This document shows, in pieces, positions 1 through 8,355 of a DNA stretch of 16,277 nucleotides (positions are counted from its first letter, which is position 1; each line of letters opens with the position of its first letter). The stretch is from an uncultured Muribaculaceae bacterium (GTDB lineage: Bacteria; Bacteroidota; Bacteroidia; Bacteroidales; Muribaculaceae). The position numbers and the translations under genes are program-made. The stretch covers positions 1-16,277 of the forward strand of contig CAJUHM010000051.1 in NCBI GenBank assembly GCA_910586475.1, in the 5' to 3' direction. The notes beneath the pieces were generated by a model. That model worked only from the letters and a program-made list of their open reading frames with translations. It was not told where the DNA came from and ran no database searches.

Positions 1-22
1 CAGACGTGTGCTCTTCCGATCT
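1..22 (+). other. Illumina TruSeq adapter remnant (not genomic)
   Basis: Bases 1-22 match the 3' part of the standard Illumina TruSeq read-2 adapter, ending in the signature ctcttccgatct. Genomic sequence begins at base 23. The window is therefore probably an untrimmed contig end, and any reading frame that runs into this segment is artificial. Only 15 genomic bases remain between the adapter and the stop codon of the first gene. Confidence 0.96.
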
Positions 23-37
23 GGAATAAATGAGAGA

Positions 38-1411
38 CTAACGGTCGATTACCGCGCCGGCGTCGACAATCTCAATGGATTTCAGATTCAGGCGCGCGCA
101 GAGAAATTCTGCAAGCTTATGCTTCTCAGCAGCAACCATAGGGGAAGAAAAAGAGACAAGCGCCACGTTTATAGTGTCTGGTTCGCCCGAGCGCACGACA
201 GGAGCGAAAACCGAACGGTTCACCGCTATATCGGCGATCTTCGGGAAAAGCACCTTGAGTTCCGGAGCGATCACGCTGCCGCTTTCGCTCAGTTCGCTGC
301 GGCTCCGCAGCGCCTGGCGGAGCGAATCGAGCTGTTGCTGCTGCCCGACGATTGTCGACTGTGCCATCTGGTAGACGTCGCGCATCCCTTCGGAAGCGAC
401 AGTGTTGTTGTGGATGATGTTCGATCCCTGGAGAATGATCAGCCGGGCCCCGTTCAGGCCGTAGTCCGGCAGTTTGGCCGAGAGTGCGAGTCGCAGGGAA
501 TCGGTCGGCAGAGGGGTCCCGATAAGGGTTATCGTGATCGTTCGCTCGCCGCCTGAGGTCGAGGTCTTTTCGGAAAGAACCTGAGTCGAGGGGAAGACAC
601 ACTCGGACGCGACGAATTTCGACGCCTGCATTGCAAACTTTGTCTGGCTGAGCATTCTCCATGTGAGCCATATGCTCGGAAGCATCGTCAGGATGGCAAG
701 CGTGTAGACAACTCGTCTGACACTGCGGGCGCGCAGCGTGTCAACGGACTCGTTCGTCTTGTATTTCAGAAGCTTCACCCCGATAAAAGTGGCGAAAGCG
801 ATATAAATCGAATTGATCAGGAAAAGATAGGCCGCTCCGAAAAAATAGTTGAGCTGCCACGTTGCGAGTCCGTAGCCGGCCGTACAGAGCGGAGGCATGA
901 GCGCCGTCGCGATTGCTACGCCGGGAATCACATTGCCTTTCGAAGTGCTTCCGATAGCGAGAATGCCGGCCATTCCTCCGACGAAACCGATCAGAACATC
1001 GTAGATCGTCGGCGACGTGCGCGCAAGTAGCTCGCTGTGGCCTTCGCTGACGGGTGAGATGAGAAAGTAGACCGTCGAGGCCACAATCGAAAATCCCGCC
1101 GCCATGACAAGGTTTCTCAGGGCCTGTTTGATCAGAGAGAAATCGCAGACTCCCACACCAAGACCGACCCCGATGATCGGACCCATCAGCGGAGAGATGA
1201 GCATCGCTCCGATAATGACAGCTGTGGAATTGGTGTTTAGCCCCAGCGACGCGATCAGAATCGCCAGAACAAGGATGACTATGTTGGTGCCGCGAAACGA
1301 CACTCCCTCGCGGATCGCCTGTTCGCCCTCGGACTGAGGGAGTAGCTGGGCACTCAGATTGAAATAGTCTGAGAAATAATTGAAAAAACGGCCTGCCGGA
1401 TTCGGTTTCAT
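38..1411 (-). CDS. DUF389 family multi-spanning membrane protein
   Basis: A 457-aa inner-membrane protein of the DUF389 family; the biochemical role of this family is not established. Residues 43-210 contain several closely packed hydrophobic helices with the family hallmarks SPLMGPI at 73-79 and ALMPPLCTAG at 170-179. A further helix lies at about 233-252. The remaining 200 or so residues form a mostly soluble C-terminal region with a Gln-rich patch (QQQQ at 357-360). Its topology cannot be decided from the sequence. The ATG at 1411 is followed directly by a soluble stretch and then the first helix, and no Shine-Dalgarno sequence is visible, as expected in Bacteroidota. It lies 66 bp downstream of the flippase gene on the same strand. 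The gene is complete: its TAG stop is at 38-40, just inside the genomic part of the contig. Confidence 0.9.
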   Translation of the reverse strand: MKPNPAGRFFNYFSDYFNLSAQLLPQSEGEQAIREGVSFRGTNIVILVLAILIASLGLNTNSTAVIIGAMLISPLMGPIIGVGLGVGVCDFSLIKQALRNLVMAAGFSIVASTVYFLISPVSEGHSELLARTSPTIYDVLIGFVGGMAGILAIGSTSKGNVIPGVAIATALMPPLCTAGYGLATWQLNYFFGAAYLFLINSIYIAFATFIGVKLLKYKTNESVDTLRARSVRRVVYTLAILTMLPSIWLTWRMLSQTKFAMQASKFVASECVFPSTQVLSEKTSTSGGERTITITLIGTPLPTDSLRLALSAKLPDYGLNGARLIILQGSNIIHNNTVASEGMRDVYQMAQSTIVGQQQQLDSLRQALRSRSELSESGSVIAPELKVLFPKIADIAVNRSVFAPVVRSGEPDTINVALVSFSSPMVAAEKHKLAEFLCARLNLKSIEIVDAGAVIDR

Positions 1412-1477
1412 GTGTGTGGATCTGGTTTATGGTTGGACGGGATGGGCGCTGCAGCGTGCCGGGGCAGTACGCTGGCC

Positions 1478-2983
1478 TCAGCTGTGTGGCTTTTTGCGAC
1501 GCCGGATCGGTATCAGCGACCCGGAGCTGACATGTTCAATCCTCATGACAAGTGCAAGATAGAACACTAACCACAGCGTTCCAACACCCATGTTGATCCA
1601 AATGTTCGCCGTTTTCGAAATCTCGAGAACTCCGTAGATCGCCAGAGCTGTGAAGAAATAAAGCGAAAGACGTCGAACGCGGTAGTTGACCGGAAAATAT
1701 TTTTGTCCCAGGAAATAGGAAAGGACCATCATGGTTCCGTAGCAGCAGAACGAAGCCCATGCGCAGCCGTAGAATCCGATGCGCGGAACGAGCAGGATGT
1801 TCAGTCCGATGACGACTGCCAGACCGATAAGCGTCAGCCACATCCCCCACTGCGTGCGGTCCGTGAGCTTATACCACAGCGACAGGTTGAAACAGATCCC
1901 GAAAAACAGTTCTCCGAGCATTATGATCGGAACAACCCCGACTCCCTCGCGATAGCGTGCGCCGATAAAAAGCTGAATGATTGGCATATAGACGATTACA
2001 GCCAGGAAGACAAACATTGCGAACGCGACGAACCATTTCATGACCGTCGAATAGATCTCCTTCTTGTCCTCTCCCTTCGATCGTTCGCGGTCGAAGATAA
2101 ACGGCTCGTAGGCAAACCGGAAAGCCTGAAGGAACAGAACCATTACCACCGCAAGCTTGAAGCAGGCCCCGTAGATTCCAGTCAGAGCCATCCGCTGGCC
2201 CGGATCGGAAATGAGATGGGGAAGAAGGATTTTGTCGAGATTCTGGTTCATGATCCCGGCGAATCCTAAGACCAGAAGCGGCCACGAATAGCGCATCATC
2301 TCTCTCCAGAGGTTGCCGGAAAACCGCCATCTGAACCCCCATATGTCTGGTAGAAGCAACAGCGTCATGGCAACCGAACTCATCAGATTCGCAAGGAAGA
2401 TATAGCCGACACTGAATTCCGGATCGTAAAACCACTCGACTGTCGACGGTGCTACATCCATCAGCCACGGGCACATTAGGATAAAGAAGAGATTCAGTCC
2501 GATATTGACCGCGATTCCGACCAGTTTGACGATCGCGAAGCGGATCGGGCGGTGGCAGTAACGGAGATACGAGAACGGGATCGTGGAAAAGGCGTCGACG
2601 CTCACGCAGATACCCATCAGAACGACATACGAAGGATGCCCCTCACATTCCATCCAGCCCGTGATCGGCGAAAGAAATGCGATTATCAGGGCGATAAACG
2701 CTGCCGAACTGACCGACAGCGATGTAAGAGCCGTCGAATAGACGATATTCGAACCCGAAAAACGCTCATCGTTGGCAAAGCGGAAGAAACCGGTCTCCAT
2801 CCCGTAGGTAAGGAGAACCATTGCGAGCGCCACGACCGAATAGACATAGGTGACCACACCGTATTCCGACGTGGAAAAAACATTCGTATAGAGCGGAACA
2901 AGCATCCAGTTCAGGAATCTCCCGACAATCGAGCTGATTCCGTAGACGGCTGTATCCTTGGCCAGTGATTTGACTGTTCCCAT
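1478..2983 (-). CDS. Polysaccharide/lipopolysaccharide flippase-like protein (Wzx/MATE-like)
   Basis: A 501-aa polytopic membrane protein that resembles the polysaccharide biosynthesis/export (Wzx-type, MOP superfamily) proteins, which move lipid-linked glycans across the inner membrane. The N-terminus has the usual layout: a short polar lead, then a helix with an SSIVGRFLNW core, then PLYTNVFSTSEYGVV, where the SxxEYG turn is typical of the family. Roughly 12 to 14 hydrophobic segments follow through residue 480, and the protein ends in a basic tail (IRRRKKPHS). Length and segment number fit a full-length member. It lies 32 bp downstream of ruvB on the same strand. No glycosyltransferase or polymerase genes are in view, so the glycan handled (O-antigen, capsule or exopolysaccharide) cannot be assigned. 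Confidence 0.88.
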   Translation of the reverse strand: MGTVKSLAKDTAVYGISSIVGRFLNWMLVPLYTNVFSTSEYGVVTYVYSVVALAMVLLTYGMETGFFRFANDERFSGSNIVYSTALTSLSVSSAAFIALIIAFLSPITGWMECEGHPSYVVLMGICVSVDAFSTIPFSYLRYCHRPIRFAIVKLVGIAVNIGLNLFFILMCPWLMDVAPSTVEWFYDPEFSVGYIFLANLMSSVAMTLLLLPDIWGFRWRFSGNLWREMMRYSWPLLVLGFAGIMNQNLDKILLPHLISDPGQRMALTGIYGACFKLAVVMVLFLQAFRFAYEPFIFDRERSKGEDKKEIYSTVMKWFVAFAMFVFLAVIVYMPIIQLFIGARYREGVGVVPIIMLGELFFGICFNLSLWYKLTDRTQWGMWLTLIGLAVVIGLNILLVPRIGFYGCAWASFCCYGTMMVLSYFLGQKYFPVNYRVRRLSLYFFTALAIYGVLEISKTANIWINMGVGTLWLVFYLALVMRIEHVSSGSLIPIRRRKKPHS

Positions 2984-3015
2984 TTGAAATATCTGTCTTG
3001 ACTGGGGGGATGGAA

Positions 3016-4065
3016 TCAGAGCTGGCCGTCAAACAGCGATCCTGCCGATGACTGATGCGTGAAGCCTAAGTGCTGCCACGCCAGTTCGGTCACCTCGCGG
3101 CCGCGGGGCGTTCGCTTGATGAATCCTTCCTTGATAAGATAAGGCTCGTAGACCTCTTCGATCGTGCCTGCATCCTCGCCAAGAGCGGTGGCGATCGTGC
3201 CGAGACCGACCGGTCCCCCCTTGAATTTAGTAATGATTGTGGTCAGTATCTTGTTGTCGATCTCGTCCAGTCCGAAACGGTCGATGTTCAGGGCCTCGAG
3301 ACTGTAGCGTGCGATTTCCGGTTCGATGACACCCGTCCCTCTGACCTGGGCGAAATCGCGCACGCGGCGAAGCAGCGAATTGGCTATTCGGGGCGTTCCG
3401 CGGCTGCGCAGAGCGATCTCACGCGCGGCCGTAGGAGTGCATTCGACCCGCAGCAGACGTGCCGACCGCTGGATGATGCGTTCGAGAACCTCATGATCGT
3501 AATATTCCAGATGACAGTTGATTCCGAAACGCGCGCGGAGCGGCGACGTCAGGAGCCCGCTACGTGTCGTCGCGCCGACGAGAGTGAACGGCGACAGCGA
3601 CAACTGGACCGAACGGGCCCCGGGGCCCTTGTCGATCATGATGTCGATCCGGAAATCCTCCATTGCCGAATAGAGATATTCCTCGACAACCGGACTCAGA
3701 CGGTGGATCTCGTCAATGAACAGAACATCGTTTTCTTCCAGCGACGTAAGGATGCCCGCCAGATCGCCCGGCTTGTCGAGAACCGGTCCGGAGGTGACCT
3801 TGAAGCCTACGCCGAGTTCATTGGCGATAATGGCCGAAAGCGTTGTCTTTCCAAGGCCGGGAGGGCCGTGGAGCAGAAGATGGTCGAGAGCCTCGCCGCG
3901 GAGCTTTGCCGCCTCGACGAACACCTTGAGGTTTTCGACAATCTTCTCCTGACCCGAAAAGGAGTCGAAGCGGGAAGGGCGCAGCGCCTTCTCGATATCC
4001 TTTTCGCCGTGGCCAAGCGATGAACTCTCGCGGGCTGAGCGGATGTCGAAACTGTCTTCGGTCAT
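3016..4065 (-). CDS. ruvB: Holliday junction branch-migration ATPase RuvB
   Basis: The AAA+ motor of the RuvAB complex, which drives branch migration of Holliday junctions during recombinational repair in the cytoplasm. Motifs, numbered from the ATG at 4065 (349 aa): Walker A GPPGLGKTT at 67-75, Walker B VLFIDE at 114-119, sensor 1 GATTRSG at 164-170, the arginine-finger segment SPLRARFG at 174-181, and sensor 2 RGTPR at 222-226. A C-terminal winged-helix domain spans about 270-335 and includes GGPVGLGTIA and the end segment RTPRGREVTE. Length is normal for the family. A GTG codon at 4068 lies directly upstream of the ATG. I prefer the ATG, but the GTG adds only one residue and cannot be excluded. 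The DUF4254 stop codon is 9 bp upstream of this ATG, which indicates co-transcription. No ruvA or ruvC is in the window. Confidence 0.98.
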   Translation of the reverse strand: MTEDSFDIRSARESSSLGHGEKDIEKALRPSRFDSFSGQEKIVENLKVFVEAAKLRGEALDHLLLHGPPGLGKTTLSAIIANELGVGFKVTSGPVLDKPGDLAGILTSLEENDVLFIDEIHRLSPVVEEYLYSAMEDFRIDIMIDKGPGARSVQLSLSPFTLVGATTRSGLLTSPLRARFGINCHLEYYDHEVLERIIQRSARLLRVECTPTAAREIALRSRGTPRIANSLLRRVRDFAQVRGTGVIEPEIARYSLEALNIDRFGLDEIDNKILTTIITKFKGGPVGLGTIATALGEDAGTIEEVYEPYLIKEGFIKRTPRGREVTELAWQHLGFTHQSSAGSLFDGQL

Positions 4066-4074
4066 CACTCGCGA

Positions 4075-4686
4075 TCAGTCCTGTTTCTTTGCGTAGAGCA
4101 CCGGATTGGTGTCCGCGTCGTTATACATTTTCATCTGGCGGTAGACCTTCATGAATTTCCGGCCACCTTCGATGTCGGAAAGCAGTTCGGCGATTGCTGT
4201 GCAGAGGTCCGCGCGCTGCTCGAGGAGAACATTGAGCTTAGCCTGACATCTGCCGATATGTTCGGCTGAGGCATCGGTGCGTTCGACCTCGCGTTCCATA
4301 TGATAGATCTTGAGCGCGAGGATCGACAGACGGTCAAGAGCCCATGCCGGACTCTCGGTGTTTATCGACGCGTCTTCGGTAGGCTTGACATTCCTGTAAA
4401 GGTCAAGGAAATATGAATCGAGCTGTTCGACCATATCTGTGCGGACCTGATTCGAACGGTCTATGCGACGTTTCAGAGCCAGAGCCGCAACGGGATCAAT
4501 CTCCGGATCGCGGATTATATCTTCGAGATGCCACTGGGTGGCATCCACCATGTTTTTGTCATAGAGGACTGCCTCGATCGATCCCTTTTCATAGGGATTC
4601 GGATATTCTGCATCAACGTTGTCCTTGATATGATAGTCATTCGTCGCCTGATTGAAAATGGCGAAACTCTTTTCTGAGAATGTCAT
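4075..4686 (-). CDS. DUF4254 domain-containing protein
   Basis: A 203-aa, largely alpha-helical soluble protein of the DUF4254 family, common in Bacteroidota and of unknown function. Recognisable segments are QWHLEDIIRDP at 51-61, LKRRIDRSNQVRTDMVEQLD at 71-90, SPAWALDRLSILALKIYHM at 112-130, and a C-terminal GGRKFMKVYRQMKMYND. There is no signal peptide or membrane segment, so it is predicted to be cytoplasmic. Long amphipathic helices with heptad-like spacing at about 125-170 could form a helical bundle. It starts at an ATG 32 bp after the phosphatase stop codon and ends 9 bp before the ATG of ruvB. Members are often found near cell-envelope glycan genes (family knowledge, not shown here), which would fit the flippase gene further downstream. 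Confidence 0.9.
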   Translation of the reverse strand: MTFSEKSFAIFNQATNDYHIKDNVDAEYPNPYEKGSIEAVLYDKNMVDATQWHLEDIIRDPEIDPVAALALKRRIDRSNQVRTDMVEQLDSYFLDLYRNVKPTEDASINTESPAWALDRLSILALKIYHMEREVERTDASAEHIGRCQAKLNVLLEQRADLCTAIAELLSDIEGGRKFMKVYRQMKMYNDADTNPVLYAKKQD

Positions 4687-4718
4687 GGCGGTCTGGTTTT
4701 TAGGTTGATTGGGTTGAA

Positions 4719-6041
4719 TTAATAATCGGAGTCATCGGCCGGGTAACGGTCATTGCCGAGGCGGTCGAGATAGACTTTGCGAAGTTCGCTCCAGCGGTAA
4801 TATGGGCCGTCGACCGGAGTAGCCGGAAGAGTGACTTCCTTCTCGTTCAGAAGCACTTTGACAAGCACATCATCGGCCGTGTAGTTCTTGCCCCCTTTCG
4901 GACGGTAGAAGATCATCTGAACGTTCGCGCCCATCGGTGTGATGTCATAGAGATTCCAGAACGATTCGACCTCTGAGAAGTCATTGATCTTCCGTCCGTA
5001 GCCGTTAAGATCCATCAGGGTTGTCAGCGGAACGACAACGACATCATGGCCGAATCTCATATTGGCCGACGGCGAGCGACGCATTATCGACGTGTCGGCA
5101 CTCTCGATGATATTACGCAGAAGGTAGCGGGCACGCATCGGACCGGATCCTTCCGTCAGATCGGAGTTGCCGTAGCGGAGAAACCAGTCGATGTCGCCGC
5201 GGGCGGCATAGTTCACCAGATTCTGCTCGGAAATGAGATCCCAGATCGGAGTCGGTTCGTCGAGACTCTGCGAGTTTGTCGAAACGCGCAGAAGTGAGCC
5301 GGCCAGATCCCCGCATTTGATGCTGTCCGAGGCAAACTTTTCGTCTGAAATGATCTCACTGATGAATCTGAGATCCTTCGGGAAGCGTTTTTTTGCCTTT
5401 TTGACAGCCTCTTTTGCGGCCGGACTGTTGTTGATACGGTCTGCGACCGTATCGCTGTAGTTGAGATAATACATTGTTGAGGCCGATGCATCCGAACTGA
5501 TGTCAAGTTTCGGATTGTAGGCGGCAAGTTCGCGAAGCTCGTTGTCCATCGACAGTATGCAGCGGATCACTTCGGTCGAGCGAGCGTCGACACGGGCGTT
5601 GCCCTTGAAGATTTCCGGAAAATTCTTTGTCATCCGGCGTGCGATTCCGCGATGCTGTTCGGCGCCGAGGCGTGTCAGCTCGCCGCTGCGCTTGCGCGAC
5701 TGTTTTTCCGTTTTGCGAAGCTGTTCGAGCAGACGCCGACCCCGTTCGGTCAGTTTGTTGTTGCGTTCCGCCGGACGGAGCAGATCAATCGGCTGACGGT
5801 AGACCCACTCGCCGATATGCCAGCGGCTTCCGTGACGACCGTAATGCTCCATGTGGAACGCCTCGTAGCCTTTCGGGCTGGACGTAAGAGACGGCACTGG
5901 CTGCTCCGGATACGGATAGGCGAAATAATAGTTGGCAAACCTGAGGTTTTCCTGAGTCGGTTCGACAGCCTTGGCGCTGAACCCGGCAAATGCTATGAAT
6001 ATTGCGGTCGCCGCATTGCTGATAAGTCGGATCGGATTCAT
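4719..6041 (-). CDS. Secreted histidine-type acid phosphatase (branch 2, phytase/MINPP-like superfamily)
   Basis: A 440-aa exported phosphomonoesterase of the histidine acid phosphatase branch. A signal peptide covers about residues 1-25, with likely cleavage after AKA, so the enzyme is predicted to be periplasmic or outside the cell. The catalytic motif YGRHGSR lies at 67-73, with H70 as the presumed phosphoacceptor and R69 and R73 as phosphate ligands. The second motif is GHDVVVVPL at 331-339, where H332-D333 take the place of the HD or HAE proton-donor pair of the superfamily. Conserved TRLGAEQHRGIARR (123-136) and DARSTEVIR (152-160) supply further phosphate-binding arginines. The HD pair resembles acid phosphatases and AppA-type phytases more than HAE-type MINPP. 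The substrate (inositol phosphates, sugar phosphates or nucleotides) is undetermined. It lies 93 bp downstream of the 719-aa gene; I saw no consensus promoter or T-tract terminator in that gap. Confidence 0.9.
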   Translation of the reverse strand: MNPIRLISNAATAIFIAFAGFSAKAVEPTQENLRFANYYFAYPYPEQPVPSLTSSPKGYEAFHMEHYGRHGSRWHIGEWVYRQPIDLLRPAERNNKLTERGRRLLEQLRKTEKQSRKRSGELTRLGAEQHRGIARRMTKNFPEIFKGNARVDARSTEVIRCILSMDNELRELAAYNPKLDISSDASASTMYYLNYSDTVADRINNSPAAKEAVKKAKKRFPKDLRFISEIISDEKFASDSIKCGDLAGSLLRVSTNSQSLDEPTPIWDLISEQNLVNYAARGDIDWFLRYGNSDLTEGSGPMRARYLLRNIIESADTSIMRRSPSANMRFGHDVVVVPLTTLMDLNGYGRKINDFSEVESFWNLYDITPMGANVQMIFYRPKGGKNYTADDVLVKVLLNEKEVTLPATPVDGPYYRWSELRKVYLDRLGNDRYPADDSDY

Positions 6042-6134
6042 ATCGTTCCTGTTGGTTTTCTAAGGTGTTGTCCTGATGCTCCTTGATGAGCGGAAGACAC
6101 CCGAATGTTTGTTCTGATAGACTGATTGCCTGGT

Positions 6135-8294
6135 TTATCTTGTGCCGGGGCGAGGAGCTTCGTTTCCGTCTTTCGGCTGGGAGCGCGACAGATCGTCGAT
6201 GAGTTTGCCCAGGTCAGCCGTGCCGCTTTCTGTGAGGGAGCGGAGCTTGTTGAGATTACGTTTTTCCTGAAGCGAACCCTTTGCGAACCAGAGGTAGCCG
6301 ATCACCTTCTCTGCCTTTGCGTTTTTGGCCGTTCCCGACGTTGCGAAATAGGGGTTGGACGCCACGGCATCAATGTCGCCTTTCTGCATTGCTGTGATCA
6401 GGGCGCGATATTTCTCGCTCTTGAGATCCGAAAGTTTCCAGACATTGTTCGAGTTGAGATATTCGATGTCAGCTTTTTCATCGTCGTTCGATGCGGCCGG
6501 AACGGTAGCCTGTGCGGTTTGCGCTGTTGTGGCTTCATTGGTGGCGTCGGCAGTTGGCTGGCCGGCGGCTTCAGAATAGTTCACCTCTTCGATCGATTCT
6601 CCCTCACGCTGTACGTTCGGCGTGGTATTCGGTTGCGACTGTCCGAAGAAGAAGACCATAAGGAACCACAGAACCAGACCGGCGACAATGACACCCAGAC
6701 CGATCATGATGATGCGGATGTCCATCTTCGATTCGCGCTTTGTCTTTTCTTCCTGGTCGTTCGCCGCGATCTCCTTTTCGGGAAATGCGACAGGTGTATC
6801 CTTGTGGGCGGGAGCATTTCCGTCGGCGACATTCTCGAATTTCGGAGCGACACGTTTGTGCTGCTTCTCTTCCCAGATTGCCGATGGAGCCTTCCCGATA
6901 GCCGGGGCTACGGGGCCGTTCTGACTGCGTCGGGTGTTGGATGCCGCACGGTCGTTGACCGTCGTCGGTGGATTTACGGCGGCTGTGTCGTTGAGTGTGA
7001 CTGTCCCTACGGTCTCTGCCGGCTTATCCTCAAATTTGAGTGATGGCTGGGTCGGAGTGGCGTCGCTGACAGGATGCGACATCTGGCGCACATCGATGTT
7101 GTAGGTCTCGGGGGTGCTCCCCATCATCCGGTGGGCGCGGAACCCGTGGAATGAGCCTGCGCGAAGGCGGTTATATTCCGGTGTGCTCTTTTCGAGAGTG
7201 ATTGAATTTTCGATTATGCGTCCCGAACCGAAATCTATGCGAAGGCAGATCTCCTTTGCCTCCGGCTCGAGCACGACATCAAGCGGACATGCCTCGCTCA
7301 GCTCCTCCGGTGTGAATTCGCGTGAATAAGAGCCGAAGTTGGTCGACGAGACTGCGATCGTCACTTTTCCGTCGTGGAAATCCGTGCTTGAGACCTCAAA
7401 CGAGTTTTCGCCACGCGTAGCCGTACGTCCGTTGATCAGGATCGTAAATGTGTCGATCCGCGCGCCGGTTGCCGACATGACGGAGTAAGGCACCGTGCGG
7501 CTGAAGATGATGCCGGCATGGAGTGCCGAATTGACAACGAGTGCCGGGCCGTTGATACGCACATAACGGTTTGTCGTGCCGACCTCGAACTCGACCGATT
7601 GCGAGTCAAACCCGCCCATCGAATAGGTTACTGTCAGATGGTCGGAAAGCTCTACTCGGTTGGCCGACGCTGTGACATCCTGCGGGCAGACAACCATCAG
7701 AGCCTTGTTGAGGGGCGACGTAAGCAGGGGAATGCTTGACTCCGGCTGCATCGAGACTGTTGCCGGGACAACGATCACACCCTGATACTGTGCATAATCT
7801 TTCTGACGGGGAAATGCGAAGATGTTGGCCAGCTCAGTCGGAGAGATATATGTGCGCCAGCAGAGACCGGTTGCCGCTGCCGGAAAGTCGACCTCCGCAT
7901 CCGATCTGAGAGGCTCTTCGGGGAAGCCCGAATCAGACAGGGCGTGCATCAGCGACTCGTGGGTCAGACGGTTGCCATCGCTCAGTGTGCGGCGGATAGT
8001 CCCAAGAAGATTTACGATCGGACGTCCCGGAAGAAGCACGTCGGGATCCAGTCTGACTGTGATCGCCATGAGGGTCGATGTCCCCTCGTTATTGAGCCTG
8101 AAATAGGTAAATGCCCGCCGGCCGCTGATCTGCCACATCACATAACCGTCCGATAGATTGACGAAGTGACGGGCCAGGTCGCTGAGCGATGGAAGTGCGA
8201 TGGTTGGAGCGGAGTTGAAGCTGTAGTTGACGGGTTGCGTTCCGTCGGTCATCACACTGATGGCTATATCGAGATATGGATACTTTGCACTCAT
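6135..8294 (-). CDS. Uncharacterised single-pass membrane protein, 719 aa
   Basis: I do not recognise this family. Residues 1-400 are predominantly beta-type, with no N-terminal signal peptide. About 280-345 looks like a small Ig or carboxypeptidase-regulatory-like beta domain (INGRTATRGENSF, then EFTPEELSEACPLDVVLEPE). Residues 400-520 are a polar, Pro/Thr/Lys-rich linker. One strong transmembrane helix occupies about 526-550 (core IGLGVIVAGLVLWFLMVFFF), preceded by KTKRESK. By the positive-inside rule this places residues 1-525 in the cytoplasm and 551-719 in the periplasm (inference). After an Ala/Thr-rich linker (570-605), a compact helical domain spans about 608-705 and starts YLNSNNVWKLSDLKSEKY. 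A TATTTTTG promoter octamer lies 62 bp upstream of the ATG, so this is probably the first gene of the left-hand transcription unit. The open frame is intact and the layout is that of a real conserved gene. Confidence 0.8.
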   Translation of the reverse strand: MSAKYPYLDIAISVMTDGTQPVNYSFNSAPTIALPSLSDLARHFVNLSDGYVMWQISGRRAFTYFRLNNEGTSTLMAITVRLDPDVLLPGRPIVNLLGTIRRTLSDGNRLTHESLMHALSDSGFPEEPLRSDAEVDFPAAATGLCWRTYISPTELANIFAFPRQKDYAQYQGVIVVPATVSMQPESSIPLLTSPLNKALMVVCPQDVTASANRVELSDHLTVTYSMGGFDSQSVEFEVGTTNRYVRINGPALVVNSALHAGIIFSRTVPYSVMSATGARIDTFTILINGRTATRGENSFEVSSTDFHDGKVTIAVSSTNFGSYSREFTPEELSEACPLDVVLEPEAKEICLRIDFGSGRIIENSITLEKSTPEYNRLRAGSFHGFRAHRMMGSTPETYNIDVRQMSHPVSDATPTQPSLKFEDKPAETVGTVTLNDTAAVNPPTTVNDRAASNTRRSQNGPVAPAIGKAPSAIWEEKQHKRVAPKFENVADGNAPAHKDTPVAFPEKEIAANDQEEKTKRESKMDIRIIMIGLGVIVAGLVLWFLMVFFFGQSQPNTTPNVQREGESIEEVNYSEAAGQPTADATNEATTAQTAQATVPAASNDDEKADIEYLNSNNVWKLSDLKSEKYRALITAMQKGDIDAVASNPYFATSGTAKNAKAEKVIGYLWFAKGSLQEKRNLNKLRSLTESGTADLGKLIDDLSRSQPKDGNEAPRPGTR

Positions 8295-8355
8295 TTTTTT
8301 CAGTCGTGGAAATATGAAAACTGGGGGCAGCCGGAATCGGCCGCTCTTAATTTTG

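Noticed and set aside
8..556. Plus-strand frame starting within the adapter
   Set aside because: Its start codon lies in adapter sequence and it is antisense to the DUF389 gene.
1447..1474. Palindrome cgctgcagcg and inverted repeat cagcgt/acgctg between the flippase and DUF389 genes, considered as a terminator
   Set aside because: No T-tract follows on the minus strand and the loop of the second repeat is long. There is no good evidence for termination.
3070..4023. Plus-strand frame of 317 codons antisense to ruvB
   Set aside because: It lies wholly inside ruvB, whose motifs are unambiguous. The plus-strand translation is Arg/Asp-rich with no recognisable fold, typical of the complement of a GC-rich gene.
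6042..6134. Imperfect hairpin (gctc/gagc core) between the 719-aa gene and the phosphatase gene
   Set aside because: The stem is interrupted and lacks a U-tract, and no TAnnTTTG promoter is present, so neither a terminator nor a promoter is called.
6126..7043. Plus-strand frame of 305 codons antisense to the 719-aa gene
   Set aside because: The Cys/Arg/Phe-rich translation comes from the complement of the linker and transmembrane region. It has no family resemblance and no promoter.
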